Assembly (NCBI GenBank): GCA_018648865.1 | Contig: JABGQH010000014.1 | Span: forward strand, 1 to 64,000 | Origin: Candidatus Peregrinibacteria bacterium | GTDB taxonomy: Bacteria > Patescibacteriota > Gracilibacteria > Peribacterales > Peribacteraceae | Direction: 5' to 3' | Length of the DNA stretch: 64,000 nt | Shown: one piece after another, positions 47,185 through 56,906 of the stretch | Layout of the letters: each line of letters begins with the position of its first letter | Numbering within the stretch: the first letter of the stretch is position 1 | Notes under the pieces: generated by a model | Databases searched by the model: none | The model's input: only the letters and a program-made list of their open reading frames with translations | Told to the model about the DNA's origin: nothing | Position numbers and translations under genes: made by a program

Positions 47185-47216
47185 AAAAAGAGCCACTATA
47201 GAAAGCGACTCTTTTT
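47185..47216. terminator. Bidirectional intrinsic terminator between rpoD and the DUF378 gene
   Basis: AAAAAGAG (47185-47192) pairs with CTCTTTTT (47209-47216), with inner GC pairs, giving an A-rich/T-rich hairpin usable in both directions between convergent genes. Confidence 0.7.
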
Positions 47217-47235
47217 AAGTTTTTAACTTATAAAC

Positions 47236-47445
47236 TTATTTTCGTTTGCCAGGGATTGCTAGGTACAGGGCACTTAGCCCAACTAGTACATATACAATCT
47301 CTGATACGAATGGAATTCCTCCTACAGTCATAGATACTACATTTAGATCTGTATTCATAAGCATGCCAAGACCAACAAGACCCCAGTTAAGTGCTCCAAC
47401 GAATACAAGAATTCTAGCAACTGTTCGGACTAAAGATTTTTCCAT
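47236..47445 (-). CDS. DUF378 family small membrane protein
   Basis: 69 residues from the ATG that gives MEKSLVRTVARILVFVGALNW, typical of DUF378 (YuzA-like). Two membrane helices are predicted at about 8-30 and 42-62, with the family's GALNWGLVG motif between. Function unknown. A longer in-frame start at 47487 would add 14 polar residues and does not fit the family. Confidence 0.8.
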   Translation of the reverse strand: MEKSLVRTVARILVFVGALNWGLVGLGMLMNTDLNVVSMTVGGIPFVSEIVYVLVGLSALYLAIPGKRK

Positions 47446-47549
47446 AGATTTAAAGGGAAAGGTAATAGAACTGACTGATTGTACCACTATAAGGCTGTGT
47501 AAAAAGATTGCTTAACAAATTATGAATATTTGTCTACACAGGAAAGAGT

Positions 47550-47578
47550 GTGACAATATTTTTTAAAACTAGTAGCAT
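47550..47578 (+). promoter_or_regulatory. Promoter of the UvrD-like helicase gene, leaderless
   Basis: GTGACA (47550-47555), a 17-bp spacer, and TAGCAT (47573-47578), 8 bp before the ATG at 47587. Confidence 0.55.
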
Positions 47579-47586
47579 TTAAGCAG

Positions 47587-50571
47587 ATGGTAAGTACAAA
47601 AAAGGAAAATCCTCCCAATTCCGTAGGCAGAACAACAACTGAGTTCGAGAAACGTCTTTCTACTTTAAACAAAGAACAGTTACAGGCAGTACAAGAAATA
47701 GATGGCCCTGTAATGGTTATAGCTGGCCCTGGAACAGGTAAAACAGAGGTGCTTGGTATGAGGACAGCCAACATCTTAAAAAAGACACAGATGCGCCCTA
47801 GTAACATTTTGTGTCTTACATTTTCTAACACTGGTGCCAAGGCAATGCGCGAAAGGTTAAGAAAGATAATTGGTCCAGATGCCTACGGTGTAACAGTAAG
47901 TACGGTTCATAGTTTTTGTAACGAACTAATTCAGCAGAACCCTCAACTCTTTATTGATTTTCGAGCACTAGAGCAAGTAAGCAATTTAGATCAATTAAAA
48001 ATAGTTAGAAGGGCAATTAAAAACCTAGGATCTGGGTCCCCTCTTTATAATCCAGTTTCTGATCACGACAGATCAGCAGATGTATTAAGCAGAATTACAG
48101 AAATGAAAAAAGAGGGTTTACTTCCAGATGATTTAAAAGAATTCGTCAGTGATTACGCAGAGGAAATAAAAACCACTCCAACAGGCAGAGAGCGAGACTT
48201 GGAGTCTAAGTCTTATAAAGGTGATTTAAAAAAGGTACAACAGTTTAAGGACTTCATCACAATTTATGAAAAATATATTCAGGAACTAGCAGCAAGTAAC
48301 AGATACGACTTCGACGATATGGTTTTGGTGGTGTTAGATGCATTAAAAGAAAACGAATGGTTACTGCTTTCACTCCAAGAGCGATACCAATACATATTGG
48401 TAGATGAGTTCCAAGATCTAAACGGAGCGCAAAACAGAGTGTTAGATATGCTTACTTCGTATGTACACACAGATCTAACACCAAATATCTTTGCAGTAGG
48501 AGACGACGATCAAGCAATCTTCCGTTTCCAAGGTGCGAATATTGGGAACATGCAATCTTTTGTAAGTAGGTTTGTAGACACAAAAGTAATTACACTCACA
48601 ACTAATTACAGATCAACACAACCAATACTAGATGCGGCGTCAAATGTAATAGATGCAAACGAGGAGCGTTTAGTAAAAGTGTTAGAAGGTTTGAATAAAG
48701 ACCTAGTTTCAGCCAAAGCTGAAGAAGGTGAAATGCCTGAATTTATACGTTTTCCAGATACCAGTACGCAGTACGCAGGGATCGTAGATATTTTGCGCAA
48801 GGCAGAGAAGGGGAGTACGCCATGGAAAGAAATGGCAATAATATGTAGAAAGAACGAAGAGGTTCTAGAAATCTCTGATGTATTAAGTGCAGCAGGAATT
48901 CCAAATATTGTTACTGCAAAGCAGGATCTAACTCAACATCCTCAAGTTTTGCAAACTGTCACTCTACTGCGTTCTATTTTGGAGCCTACAAATTCTGTAG
49001 AATTATCTGGAGCAATAGCATTACCTTGTTTTAATTGTCATCCAGCAGATTTAGGCAGGCTTTGGATCGCATTCCGCTCACATAATAGAGAGCAAAAGAA
49101 AATGAGTTTGCACGAATATATTTTGGAAACAGAGACTCTGCCCCAAAGCATAAAAGATGCTAATGAATTTATTATTAGTAAACACAACAGCATCCCAAGT
49201 ACAACAATAACAGCACTAGTTGCAGAAACCCTTACAGAATCAAATCTACTACCTCCAGAAGATGCAGAAGTTGCAGACCCACGGGCAATTGCTGGGATAC
49301 ACGCGTTTTATGAATACGTTAAAAGCAGATGTTACGAGGTTAAATCTTTAACACTCAGAATCCTGCTATCAGACATAGATGAATACCTAGCAGAGCCACG
49401 ACTTAAGCTTCAGTACGATCTACCTCATCTAGTTCAAGATGGAGTACAACTAATGACAGCCCACGGCGCAAAGGGATTAGAGTTTGATCTAGTTGTTATG
49501 ATGAATGTTTGGTTCCGTAACTGGGGAAACAGAAATAGGGGATCAACTTTGTCTTTACCGGATCACCTAATAATGGATCTAGATAAAGAAGTAGAAAAAA
49601 GAGCAGGGCAAGAGGACGAAAGACGCCTCTTCTTCGTCGCAATGACTCGTGCACGGTCCAAGCTGTTCCTAACTTTCCCAGAAACATACAGATCTAGTGA
49701 ACAGATGAAACAAGCACAAGTGAGTACATTCGTTGCAGAAGCAGCAGAGAAGGTGAATGAGATAGTGCTAACACAAGAGCAATTACCACAACCAATAGAA
49801 ACATTGCGAATGCCAGAACTAAAAATAGACGAAGCGTTTAAAGCATTCCTACTAGAACGCCTAAAGGATTATGAATTATCTGTAACTGCACTTAATGCTT
49901 TCTTAAGTGAAGATAACGGTCCACAAAAGTTTCTTTGGGAACAGCTCTTGCAGAAACCAAGTGATAAAAAGGCAGCCATGGCTTTTGGAACCGCGGTTCA
50001 TGGAGCTTTGGAGGATAGAAATTTCTCTTGGCAAGAGGGCAAGGAATATAAAACAGACAAATTAGTAGAAGGATTTTTGAAACACTTAGAAAAAGAAATC
50101 CTTACAGATGAGGAACGTGAACATTACAAAAGTAAGGGAGGTGAGATAGTGCGAAAATATGGAGATGAAACTTCCACAGGAATTCCTCTAGTACTCTCTA
50201 CCGAACGAACAATTCACGCAGTAGTAGATGATGTACCAATTAAAGGAAAAGTAGATCGTATAGATCTATTTGAACCCCGTGGACGCAAGTGCAGAGTGCT
50301 AGACTACAAAACTGGTAATACTTGTCGTACAGAGGATGCAGTACGTAAGAAAGAAGGCTTATTCCGTCAGTTAGTTTTCTACAAAATGCTTTGTGATTCA
50401 GATCCTAAGTTTATTCACGATGCCACACTATTCACCCTAGATTTTATTGGTAAAGAAGATCAAACCAGAAGAGAGATAGATGTAGAGATTACTCAGCAAG
50501 AAGTAGAAGACCTCAAGGTTTTAATCAAAGAGGTTTGGGGAAAGATTCAGAGGTTGGAGTTTGGGGGGTAA
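47587..50571 (+). CDS. UvrD/PcrA-type helicase fused to a PD-(D/E)XK nuclease
   Basis: 994 residues. Superfamily 1A helicase motifs: I GPGTGKTEVL (residue 46), II ILVDEFQDLN near 270, III GDDDQAIFRFQGA near 300, IV TTNYRSTQPI, V TAHGAKGLEFDLVVM near 622 and VI FFVAMTRARSKLFLTFP. The C-terminal 250 residues hold a RecB/Cas4-like nuclease: FGTAVHGALED, then KGKVDRIDLFE and VLDYKTG as the D...D-x-K core. This layout matches AddA/AdnB-like repair helicase-nucleases. It probably works in break or excision repair. It lies at the edge of the restriction island, convergent with it by 1 bp. Confidence 0.93.
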   Translation: MVSTKKENPPNSVGRTTTEFEKRLSTLNKEQLQAVQEIDGPVMVIAGPGTGKTEVLGMRTANILKKTQMRPSNILCLTFSNTGAKAMRERLRKIIGPDAYGVTVSTVHSFCNELIQQNPQLFIDFRALEQVSNLDQLKIVRRAIKNLGSGSPLYNPVSDHDRSADVLSRITEMKKEGLLPDDLKEFVSDYAEEIKTTPTGRERDLESKSYKGDLKKVQQFKDFITIYEKYIQELAASNRYDFDDMVLVVLDALKENEWLLLSLQERYQYILVDEFQDLNGAQNRVLDMLTSYVHTDLTPNIFAVGDDDQAIFRFQGANIGNMQSFVSRFVDTKVITLTTNYRSTQPILDAASNVIDANEERLVKVLEGLNKDLVSAKAEEGEMPEFIRFPDTSTQYAGIVDILRKAEKGSTPWKEMAIICRKNEEVLEISDVLSAAGIPNIVTAKQDLTQHPQVLQTVTLLRSILEPTNSVELSGAIALPCFNCHPADLGRLWIAFRSHNREQKKMSLHEYILETETLPQSIKDANEFIISKHNSIPSTTITALVAETLTESNLLPPEDAEVADPRAIAGIHAFYEYVKSRCYEVKSLTLRILLSDIDEYLAEPRLKLQYDLPHLVQDGVQLMTAHGAKGLEFDLVVMMNVWFRNWGNRNRGSTLSLPDHLIMDLDKEVEKRAGQEDERRLFFVAMTRARSKLFLTFPETYRSSEQMKQAQVSTFVAEAAEKVNEIVLTQEQLPQPIETLRMPELKIDEAFKAFLLERLKDYELSVTALNAFLSEDNGPQKFLWEQLLQKPSDKKAAMAFGTAVHGALEDRNFSWQEGKEYKTDKLVEGFLKHLEKEILTDEEREHYKSKGGEIVRKYGDETSTGIPLVLSTERTIHAVVDDVPIKGKVDRIDLFEPRGRKCRVLDYKTGNTCRTEDAVRKKEGLFRQLVFYKMLCDSDPKFIHDATLFTLDFIGKEDQTRREIDVEITQQEVEDLKVLIKEVWGKIQRLEFGG

Positions 50572-51051
50572 TTAAAGAATAATAATTAGATAACCAAGTG
50601 ATAAAATTCCGCCTGTGAATGATATTCTAGTCAATTTAGAATATAGCTTTCGTTTATTATTTGCTTTCTTTTGTTTTAAAATCGCTATTTTGTGTTTTTC
50701 TGAACCGCTGCCATCCCACATCATATCTGCTTTTGATGCAAACCTACGAGATAAGTTAACTAATTCGTAGCCTGCATGATAGTTTCTACGAATAGCTGTA
50801 ACTATAGTTGCAATAAAGAAAAAAGCAGTAAAATAAAAGAAAAAAGCTTTTTGTCCTTGCAGATCTAATCCATTGCCAATTACCTCTGTTTTTATAGAAA
50901 ATAAAAAGCCAAGTGCAACAGAGGATATAGTTATTAATTGGTTATATGAGGTTAATCCTAATCCAACCCCTTGCTCGAAGAATTTATTTGCTGCTGAATA
51001 TCTTCGATTCGTTTCGATTATTTTGCCCTCAAGGGAATAGTTGTTATTCAT
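50572..51051 (-). CDS. Hypothetical membrane protein (SLATT-like layout), last gene of the restriction operon
   Basis: 159 residues. Hydrophobic segments at about 40-55, 70-90 and 140-158, with an Arg/Lys-rich cytoplasmic segment between the last two (KHKIAILKQKKANNKRKLYSK). The pattern (amphipathic N-terminal helix, helical hairpin, charged region) resembles SLATT membrane proteins linked to effector systems, but no firm match is claimed. It is 59 bp downstream of the 51111 gene on the same strand, so it may belong to the restriction-modification operon. Alternatives: unrelated membrane protein. Confidence 0.55.
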   Translation of the reverse strand: MNNNYSLEGKIIETNRRYSAANKFFEQGVGLGLTSYNQLITISSVALGFLFSIKTEVIGNGLDLQGQKAFFFYFTAFFFIATIVTAIRRNYHAGYELVNLSRRFASKADMMWDGSGSEKHKIAILKQKKANNKRKLYSKLTRISFTGGILSLGYLIIIL

Positions 51052-51110
51052 ATTAATATGTTAGTTAAGTTTAATATACTATGTAAGATAAATATTTCTA
51101 AATTAAATTA

Positions 51111-51794
51111 TTAAGTTCTTGGAAAATACTTTTTTAGTTTTCCATTATTAAAATCAGCTTCACACAGAAACTCACTTACGAGTCTCGTATCTACAAAAGA
51201 CTCTTTCTTTTCCTCAGGCTCAATCTCACCTTTCCATTTTGAAGCCAATACGTCGTTTATTGGGCACATTCTACTCTGAAACTCTTGCAGAACCATTAAA
51301 TAGTCATCTATTCGTTCCTCGATATTTTCTTCAATATTTCCGTTTGCATGGGCATATGAACTTCTAATTTTTACTAATTCAATTGCCTTTAGGATTGTTT
51401 CTTCTCCAGCCCCAACTATTCTCATAAAACTAAATAAATTCTTCTCAGGTATAAAGCTTAAGTTTCTAACTGAAGACGCTCCTAAAACATTTCCGTGGAT
51501 ATCGGGAATAGGTGGGTTAAGCTGCAATACTTCTTTGTGGCCTTCATCATATAACCAGCAAGTGCTAAGAGTAGTTAAATACTGTTTTTTATCGTAGGCA
51601 CTTATTCTGTGTACTTTGTATTGCACCGCGAACATGAATAGCAAGTGGAAAGGGAGTATCGAAAATGCACTTATAGGCTCGTCTGTGCTCATAAGTATTT
51701 CAAATGCACCCCAAAGATGTTTGATGTAACTGGTCTCTGCACCAGCTTCAATGGGTAGATAATCAGTTAACTCATAGGATTGTTCATAAAACAT
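51111..51794 (-). CDS. Hypothetical protein embedded in the restriction-modification operon
   Basis: 227 residues, not recognised. Predominantly helical, no signal peptide or membrane helix. Features include an N-terminal MFYEQSYELTDYLP, a Trp/Tyr-rich middle (TLSTCWLYDEGHKEVLQL) and an Arg/His-containing IRSSYAHANGNIEENIEERIDDYL near residue 140, reminiscent of the HEPN-like R...H pattern, though this is a weak hint. It lies 10 bp after hsdMS, so it is almost certainly co-transcribed with the type I system and may be an accessory or immunity factor. Confidence 0.6.
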   Translation of the reverse strand: MFYEQSYELTDYLPIEAGAETSYIKHLWGAFEILMSTDEPISAFSILPFHLLFMFAVQYKVHRISAYDKKQYLTTLSTCWLYDEGHKEVLQLNPPIPDIHGNVLGASSVRNLSFIPEKNLFSFMRIVGAGEETILKAIELVKIRSSYAHANGNIEENIEERIDDYLMVLQEFQSRMCPINDVLASKWKGEIEPEEKKESFVDTRLVSEFLCEADFNNGKLKKYFPRT

Positions 51795-51804
51795 AATTTA
51801 AACG

Positions 51805-54309
51805 TTATTCTTCCCATAGCTTAGAAATTACCTTCCTAGTTTTCTCTTCATAAATCCCAATCAATTCTTTAGCTGATTCTACTAGAGCACGTTCAACTTC
51901 AATTCTGTCTACAATTAGCTTTTGAATTTTAAGAGGTGGAAGGGGTATTATAAAATTAATTAAACTTTTTGTATTTATACTAGTAACATTTGCTCGGTTG
52001 CAGACCAAGAGAATGGATTCCCTAAAACTATCCATTCTTAACAAGTAATTAAGAAACATTGAATTAACATCTGAGTTAGGTGTTAATCTTAAAATATTAT
52101 CACCGTATACAACATTGGTGTTTCCTGAGTTGTAAACAGAGGAAAATGCGGCACCCTGTTCTTTTAGCGAAACTCGAACAAATAAAAGATCACCGGTATT
52201 AAGATATTTTCCTTGATAGTTCTGTTTTTTTACAAAAGGTAAAGAGTTTACATCTATCTCATAGCCCTGATACAAATCGTAGATATTGACGAATTTAATT
52301 TTGCCTTCGGTAACTATATCTTTTTTAGTAATTGAAACCCCACTTTGAATTTTATTTTTTGAAATGTCTCCCAGCGCTACCTTCTTCCACTCAGGATCAA
52401 TATCAATCTTTGGCTTCCAGTTTTCTACTATCTTTCTGGCTCCATCGATGATGCCAGAATATCCATCCAGCTCTGCCACAATTTGCTCTTGGAATTCGAG
52501 GGGCGGAAGAGGGATTTTATATTTTTCTACGACACTTTTTCTAATTGAAGGCAATGCAGCATCGTTTGCCAAGTCACTTAAATCAATTCCCAACATTAAA
52601 TAATAAAGATACATGAGTAATATTTTCTTCTCAGGCAGAAGGCCCATAACATTGTTATCAAATGCAGATTCCCTTTTTAAAACTCTCTTCTTATTTGTTG
52701 CAATTGCAGCACCAATTTTTGGGAAAATTACTGTTCCTGACTGATAGCTCTTTGCTTTCAATTTTTTTAAAGTAGCTCTACTGACAGAATTATTATAATT
52801 AATCATATTAATCTCATTCCCTGGCAAATTCATATCACTAACCTTTAAAAAGGGGATTTCTTCATTTAACAATCCTTGTGATTCCCTAGGAAAGCCAAAA
52901 CCACTAACAACTTTACATACTAATCCTAATTCCATCATTGGCCATTTAGAATTGCTGTAATCAGTTGTCACTTGATAATGACCACTTGAAAGATTGTAAT
53001 CGCCACTTTTTTCAATTTCATCTTTCTCAACATAAGATGAAAATCTGTTATCGTCTTTTACTCCATTTCGCCATTTATTCAAAATTTCGAGCACATTTGG
53101 TAAATCATTCTTGGTAATTGGACGTCTATTAGCACTTACATCAAATCCATCATTTTTAATCTTCACGAACAAGATCTCGCTACCTTGTTTGGCTAACTCA
53201 TGATCAAAAAAAAGAATGCTTGTTTTTACTCCACTATATGGCTGGAAAACGCCACTTGGGAGACTAGCAACAGCGTAGAGTCCATCATTCACAAGATTCT
53301 TGCGTAGCTGCTTATGCGCGCTTCCTGACTGGAAAATAATTCCATCGGGAACAATGACAGCAGCACGACCTTTCGGGCGCAGGTGGTTCATTATGTAGTC
53401 CACAAACAACACTTCACTACGGCTCGATTGTACGCTAAATTTACTATGAGGCTTTACGCCTCCTTTTGGTGACATAAATGGTGGATTCGCAAGTATCACA
53501 TCGAATTTATCTTTCCATCTCTCTTCCATAGAGAGCGTGTCATATTGGTAGATTTTTGGATTCTTGAACTGATGCAAATACATATTTACCTGAGCAATTC
53601 TCTGCATCCCTGGATCAATATCGTATCCTTCAAAGTTCTGGATAAGTTTATTTCTGTCATCTGGGGTTAGTGGCTTTTCGTTGTTTGGCTTGCCTTCTTC
53701 ATCTCTACCATCATGTTGCTCTAAAATGTGCTTGTAGGAACTAACAAGGAAGCCACCAGTACCGCAGGCCGGATCGAGTACCTTGTCATCTTTGGTAGGG
53801 TTTATTACATCCACCATAAAATCTATGATATGCCGAGGAGTTCGAAACTGACCCGCATCTCCCTGAGAGGACATTATAGAAAGCAAGTATTCGTATGCAT
53901 TACCAAGTTCTTCTGGATGGGAATAATCAAAATGAGCTATTTCTTTAAGGAACAAGCCCAATACTTCTGGCGATCGATATGGCAAAAATGCAGATTTAAA
54001 TATTGATCGGAATAGCTCTGGCAATTGCTTTGCCTGAGAAAACTGAACCAATGCTTCTGAATACAAATTCATTCTCTCTTGATTACCAAGACGTGTATCC
54101 ATTAATCGGGTCCAGGCATATTTCTCAATATCACCAATGAAAAATGATGGCTCATCACCCTGTTTTATTGCTGCTTGATCCATATCATCCATAAATTTAT
54201 AGATGAGTGCATTGGTAATCTGATCAATTTGAGATGTTGGATTCGGCACTACACCGACTAGCACTTGTCTGGCTGCATCTATATGACGTTTCGTTTCAGA
54301 TGTTAACAT
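51805..54309 (-). CDS. hsdM: Type I restriction-modification: methyltransferase fused to specificity subunit (HsdM-HsdS)
   Basis: 834 residues in one frame. The HsdM part (about 1-455) has the AdoMet-binding motif I DPACGTGGF near residue 180 and the catalytic motif IV NPPF near 277, for N6-adenine methylation. From about residue 460, an HsdS part with two target-recognition domains follows. TRD1 begins WPMMELGLVCKV and TRD2 near 645 (WKKVALGDISKN), each ending in IPLPPLEFQEQIVAELD-like or IPLPPLKIQKLIV helices. Separate M and S genes are usual, so this is a single-chain version. HsdR lies 3 bp upstream; the complex would methylate or restrict a bipartite site. Confidence 0.93.
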   Translation of the reverse strand: MLTSETKRHIDAARQVLVGVVPNPTSQIDQITNALIYKFMDDMDQAAIKQGDEPSFFIGDIEKYAWTRLMDTRLGNQERMNLYSEALVQFSQAKQLPELFRSIFKSAFLPYRSPEVLGLFLKEIAHFDYSHPEELGNAYEYLLSIMSSQGDAGQFRTPRHIIDFMVDVINPTKDDKVLDPACGTGGFLVSSYKHILEQHDGRDEEGKPNNEKPLTPDDRNKLIQNFEGYDIDPGMQRIAQVNMYLHQFKNPKIYQYDTLSMEERWKDKFDVILANPPFMSPKGGVKPHSKFSVQSSRSEVLFVDYIMNHLRPKGRAAVIVPDGIIFQSGSAHKQLRKNLVNDGLYAVASLPSGVFQPYSGVKTSILFFDHELAKQGSEILFVKIKNDGFDVSANRRPITKNDLPNVLEILNKWRNGVKDDNRFSSYVEKDEIEKSGDYNLSSGHYQVTTDYSNSKWPMMELGLVCKVVSGFGFPRESQGLLNEEIPFLKVSDMNLPGNEINMINYNNSVSRATLKKLKAKSYQSGTVIFPKIGAAIATNKKRVLKRESAFDNNVMGLLPEKKILLMYLYYLMLGIDLSDLANDAALPSIRKSVVEKYKIPLPPLEFQEQIVAELDGYSGIIDGARKIVENWKPKIDIDPEWKKVALGDISKNKIQSGVSITKKDIVTEGKIKFVNIYDLYQGYEIDVNSLPFVKKQNYQGKYLNTGDLLFVRVSLKEQGAAFSSVYNSGNTNVVYGDNILRLTPNSDVNSMFLNYLLRMDSFRESILLVCNRANVTSINTKSLINFIIPLPPLKIQKLIVDRIEVERALVESAKELIGIYEEKTRKVISKLWEE

Positions 54310-54312
54310 AAT

Positions 54313-56904
54313 TTAATTCATGAAAGTATTAAGTGATATATAGTCTTTTATATATCTAGGAACAATTTCTTTATATCCATTTAGCTGTTGGTATTCGTCG
54401 AAATGAAAAGACGATTCAGTATTAAATCGTGCTGTCTGTCTAGTTTCCATAATATCTCTAACATCTTTATCAGTAACATAGGCTTTAAAGAACATTTTTA
54501 CAGGTGCAAAATGTTCTTGATCTACGTCATGGACTTCTTGGAATTTACTCCATTCAGACTCTAGCAAATCGTCTTTCATTTCAAAGGCATCTTTCTCACC
54601 AAAGGCAACTTGTAGTAATTCTATAACACTAATTCTACGGTCTACTTTGAATGCGCGTCGGACTTTATCAAGATTAAGGAAATTCTTTGGCTTATCAATA
54701 ATATATTTCTTAACAAAATCTACAGCCTCCAAAGTATCACCATTCACCCACATTGTTTTGAGTGTCTCATTACCCAAAATATCCTCTTCTACAGCTCTTA
54801 TAAAGCCTTCGCGATCAATACGCATGCATTCTGCACCAATAGGTGTTTCTACGACAGTTTCAATCTGATCAGATTCATCCAGATCAAATGGGCCTTTGAA
54901 AATCTTATTTACATTCTCATCTACAAATTCACCTTGTGCTATTTGATTATCTCCAACTTCATTTTGAGTTTTTATTTGTTTTATATGAGGCAACTTGATT
55001 TTTTCATCGTATTTGAATTCATTCTCAAAATATTCACAAGTTGCAAAGAAATCAAAAAACTTAAAATGTTTTTTTTCAGCGGTAATATCACCAAATACTT
55101 CATAGTCTTCATGCTCGAATAGATATTTACGTGTACCTCTACCCTTGATTTGTACAAAATCAGAAGGACTAAAGAGTGGTCTCATTAATGCAAGATTCAA
55201 TATATCTGGACAATCATAGCCAGTAGTCATCATTCCAACAGTTACCGTAACTCTAGTTTTACTACTGTCATATCCCTCCGGATTTTTAGTTTTACCATTT
55301 AATGTATTATTAGAAAAATTTATTGTCATTTGCTGTGCGTCCTGAACAGAAGAAGTTACTTGTACGGCGAAGTCAGACTCATTGTATTGATCTGGCCATT
55401 TTTGAAAGGCAAGTTTATTTAAAATATTTGTTACCTTTGCTGCATGTCTTTGAGAAACACAAAAAACTATTGATTTACCAAACAGATCTATATCAATTTG
55501 CTTAGCAACTTGATCATATAGTGCATTATCCATAAAGGCTTTGCACATTGCTATATTTGTCTCTTCATTAAAGAATTTTCTTTCAAAATGACGCTGGCTG
55601 TATACCATATTGACTTCTTCACCATCATCATTAGTTATATGAACCGAGTAACCTTCGTCTGATAGGAGCTGAGTTGTGATCTCTGTTCGTGCATCGACAA
55701 TAACAGGGTTAATCAAATATGGACCTCCACTTTTGGTGCTGGTTCCATCTAGTAAGCTATATCTAAATGTAGGCTCTCCTGATTCACAACCAAATGTTTT
55801 ATAGGTATCTAATAGCAGCCTTCTTTCAAATTCTCTTTGAGAATCAGCACTTTCTCCATTAAGACCTTTTAAATAGTCTTTTGGTGTGGCAGTTAAACCA
55901 AGTTTATATCCAATAAAATATTCAAATACTGCACGGCTATTTCCGCCAATTGAGCGATGTGCTTCATCAGAAATCACTAGTTCAAAATCTGTTGGCGAAA
56001 ACTCTTTTTTATAACGATCGCCAGCAAGAAACGTTTGAATAGTAGAAACAACTACCTGTGCATTTTGCCATGAATCTTTTGCCTCCTTATAAATAACTGT
56101 TGTGTAGTCTTTACCGAGATAGCTCCTAAATGCTTTTAATGCCTGATCTTCTAATTCTAATCTATCTACTAGAAATAGAATTCTACGTGCATTTCCAGAT
56201 TTTAGAAAAAGTTTTAGAACAGCCGCTGAAATAAGTGTTTTACCTGTCCCAGTAGCCATCTCGAACAAAAATCTATTTTGTGCATTTAAGGCTGACGATT
56301 GCAGGCTTTTGATTGCTTCTATTTGATAAGGTCGTAATTGTTTTAAGTTATTATTTTTTAGATATTCCATTTTAGTTCTGTCTTCCTGAAATAAAGGATC
56401 ATTCGCAAATCCAGGCATTTGTGTTTCAATTATATAGTTTTCATCAACTTTAGTATCTGCAAGTTCTTTTGCATTAGGTTCCCATTTTTCAAATTGTGAA
56501 ATGGACTCTTGCGTAGGGAATCTTGAGATTGTTTCTGGATTACCATGTTTGGTATCCCAGAAGTAATGAATATTTCCGTTTGATAGAATAATAAATCGAG
56601 CATTTATATTTCGTGCATAGTTCCGTGCCTGTTCTTTTGCTGATAGCGGATCTATGGATTCCTTCTTTGCCTCAACTACTACAAGTGCACGTCCATCTTT
56701 GTCTAGAAGTAAAAAATCTATAGCACCACGACGTTTATCGTGTGTTTCAGCATCTTCAAAATCATCACCTAAATTCTCGAATTTTACATCTGCCTCAAGT
56801 CGTATATTGGCTTTTTCTGAACCAGAGTCTTCAAAACGCCACTGCGACTCTTCAAGTAACTTGTTTATCTTTATACGTGCCTGTGCTTCGTTATTCTTGG
56901 CCAT
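54313..56904 (-). CDS. hsdR: Type I restriction endonuclease R subunit (HsdR, EcoEI-like)
   Basis: 863 residues. The N-terminal nuclease domain has the PD-(D/E)XK core IDFLLLD...VVVEAKKE near residues 62-80. An SF2 helicase follows: motif I MATGTGKTLISAAV near 215, motif II SDEAHRSIGG near 312, motif III GLTATP, and motif VI QIKGRGTRKYLF near 590. The EcoEI_R C-terminal domain (about 700-860) is present. It cuts unmethylated DNA after ATP-driven translocation, together with the HsdMS product. It is spaced 3 bp from both neighbours' boundaries, so the operon order is nuclease, hsdR, hsdMS. Confidence 0.95.
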   Translation of the reverse strand: MAKNNEAQARIKINKLLEESQWRFEDSGSEKANIRLEADVKFENLGDDFEDAETHDKRRGAIDFLLLDKDGRALVVVEAKKESIDPLSAKEQARNYARNINARFIILSNGNIHYFWDTKHGNPETISRFPTQESISQFEKWEPNAKELADTKVDENYIIETQMPGFANDPLFQEDRTKMEYLKNNNLKQLRPYQIEAIKSLQSSALNAQNRFLFEMATGTGKTLISAAVLKLFLKSGNARRILFLVDRLELEDQALKAFRSYLGKDYTTVIYKEAKDSWQNAQVVVSTIQTFLAGDRYKKEFSPTDFELVISDEAHRSIGGNSRAVFEYFIGYKLGLTATPKDYLKGLNGESADSQREFERRLLLDTYKTFGCESGEPTFRYSLLDGTSTKSGGPYLINPVIVDARTEITTQLLSDEGYSVHITNDDGEEVNMVYSQRHFERKFFNEETNIAMCKAFMDNALYDQVAKQIDIDLFGKSIVFCVSQRHAAKVTNILNKLAFQKWPDQYNESDFAVQVTSSVQDAQQMTINFSNNTLNGKTKNPEGYDSSKTRVTVTVGMMTTGYDCPDILNLALMRPLFSPSDFVQIKGRGTRKYLFEHEDYEVFGDITAEKKHFKFFDFFATCEYFENEFKYDEKIKLPHIKQIKTQNEVGDNQIAQGEFVDENVNKIFKGPFDLDESDQIETVVETPIGAECMRIDREGFIRAVEEDILGNETLKTMWVNGDTLEAVDFVKKYIIDKPKNFLNLDKVRRAFKVDRRISVIELLQVAFGEKDAFEMKDDLLESEWSKFQEVHDVDQEHFAPVKMFFKAYVTDKDVRDIMETRQTARFNTESSFHFDEYQQLNGYKEIVPRYIKDYISLNTFMN

Positions 56905-56906
56905 AA

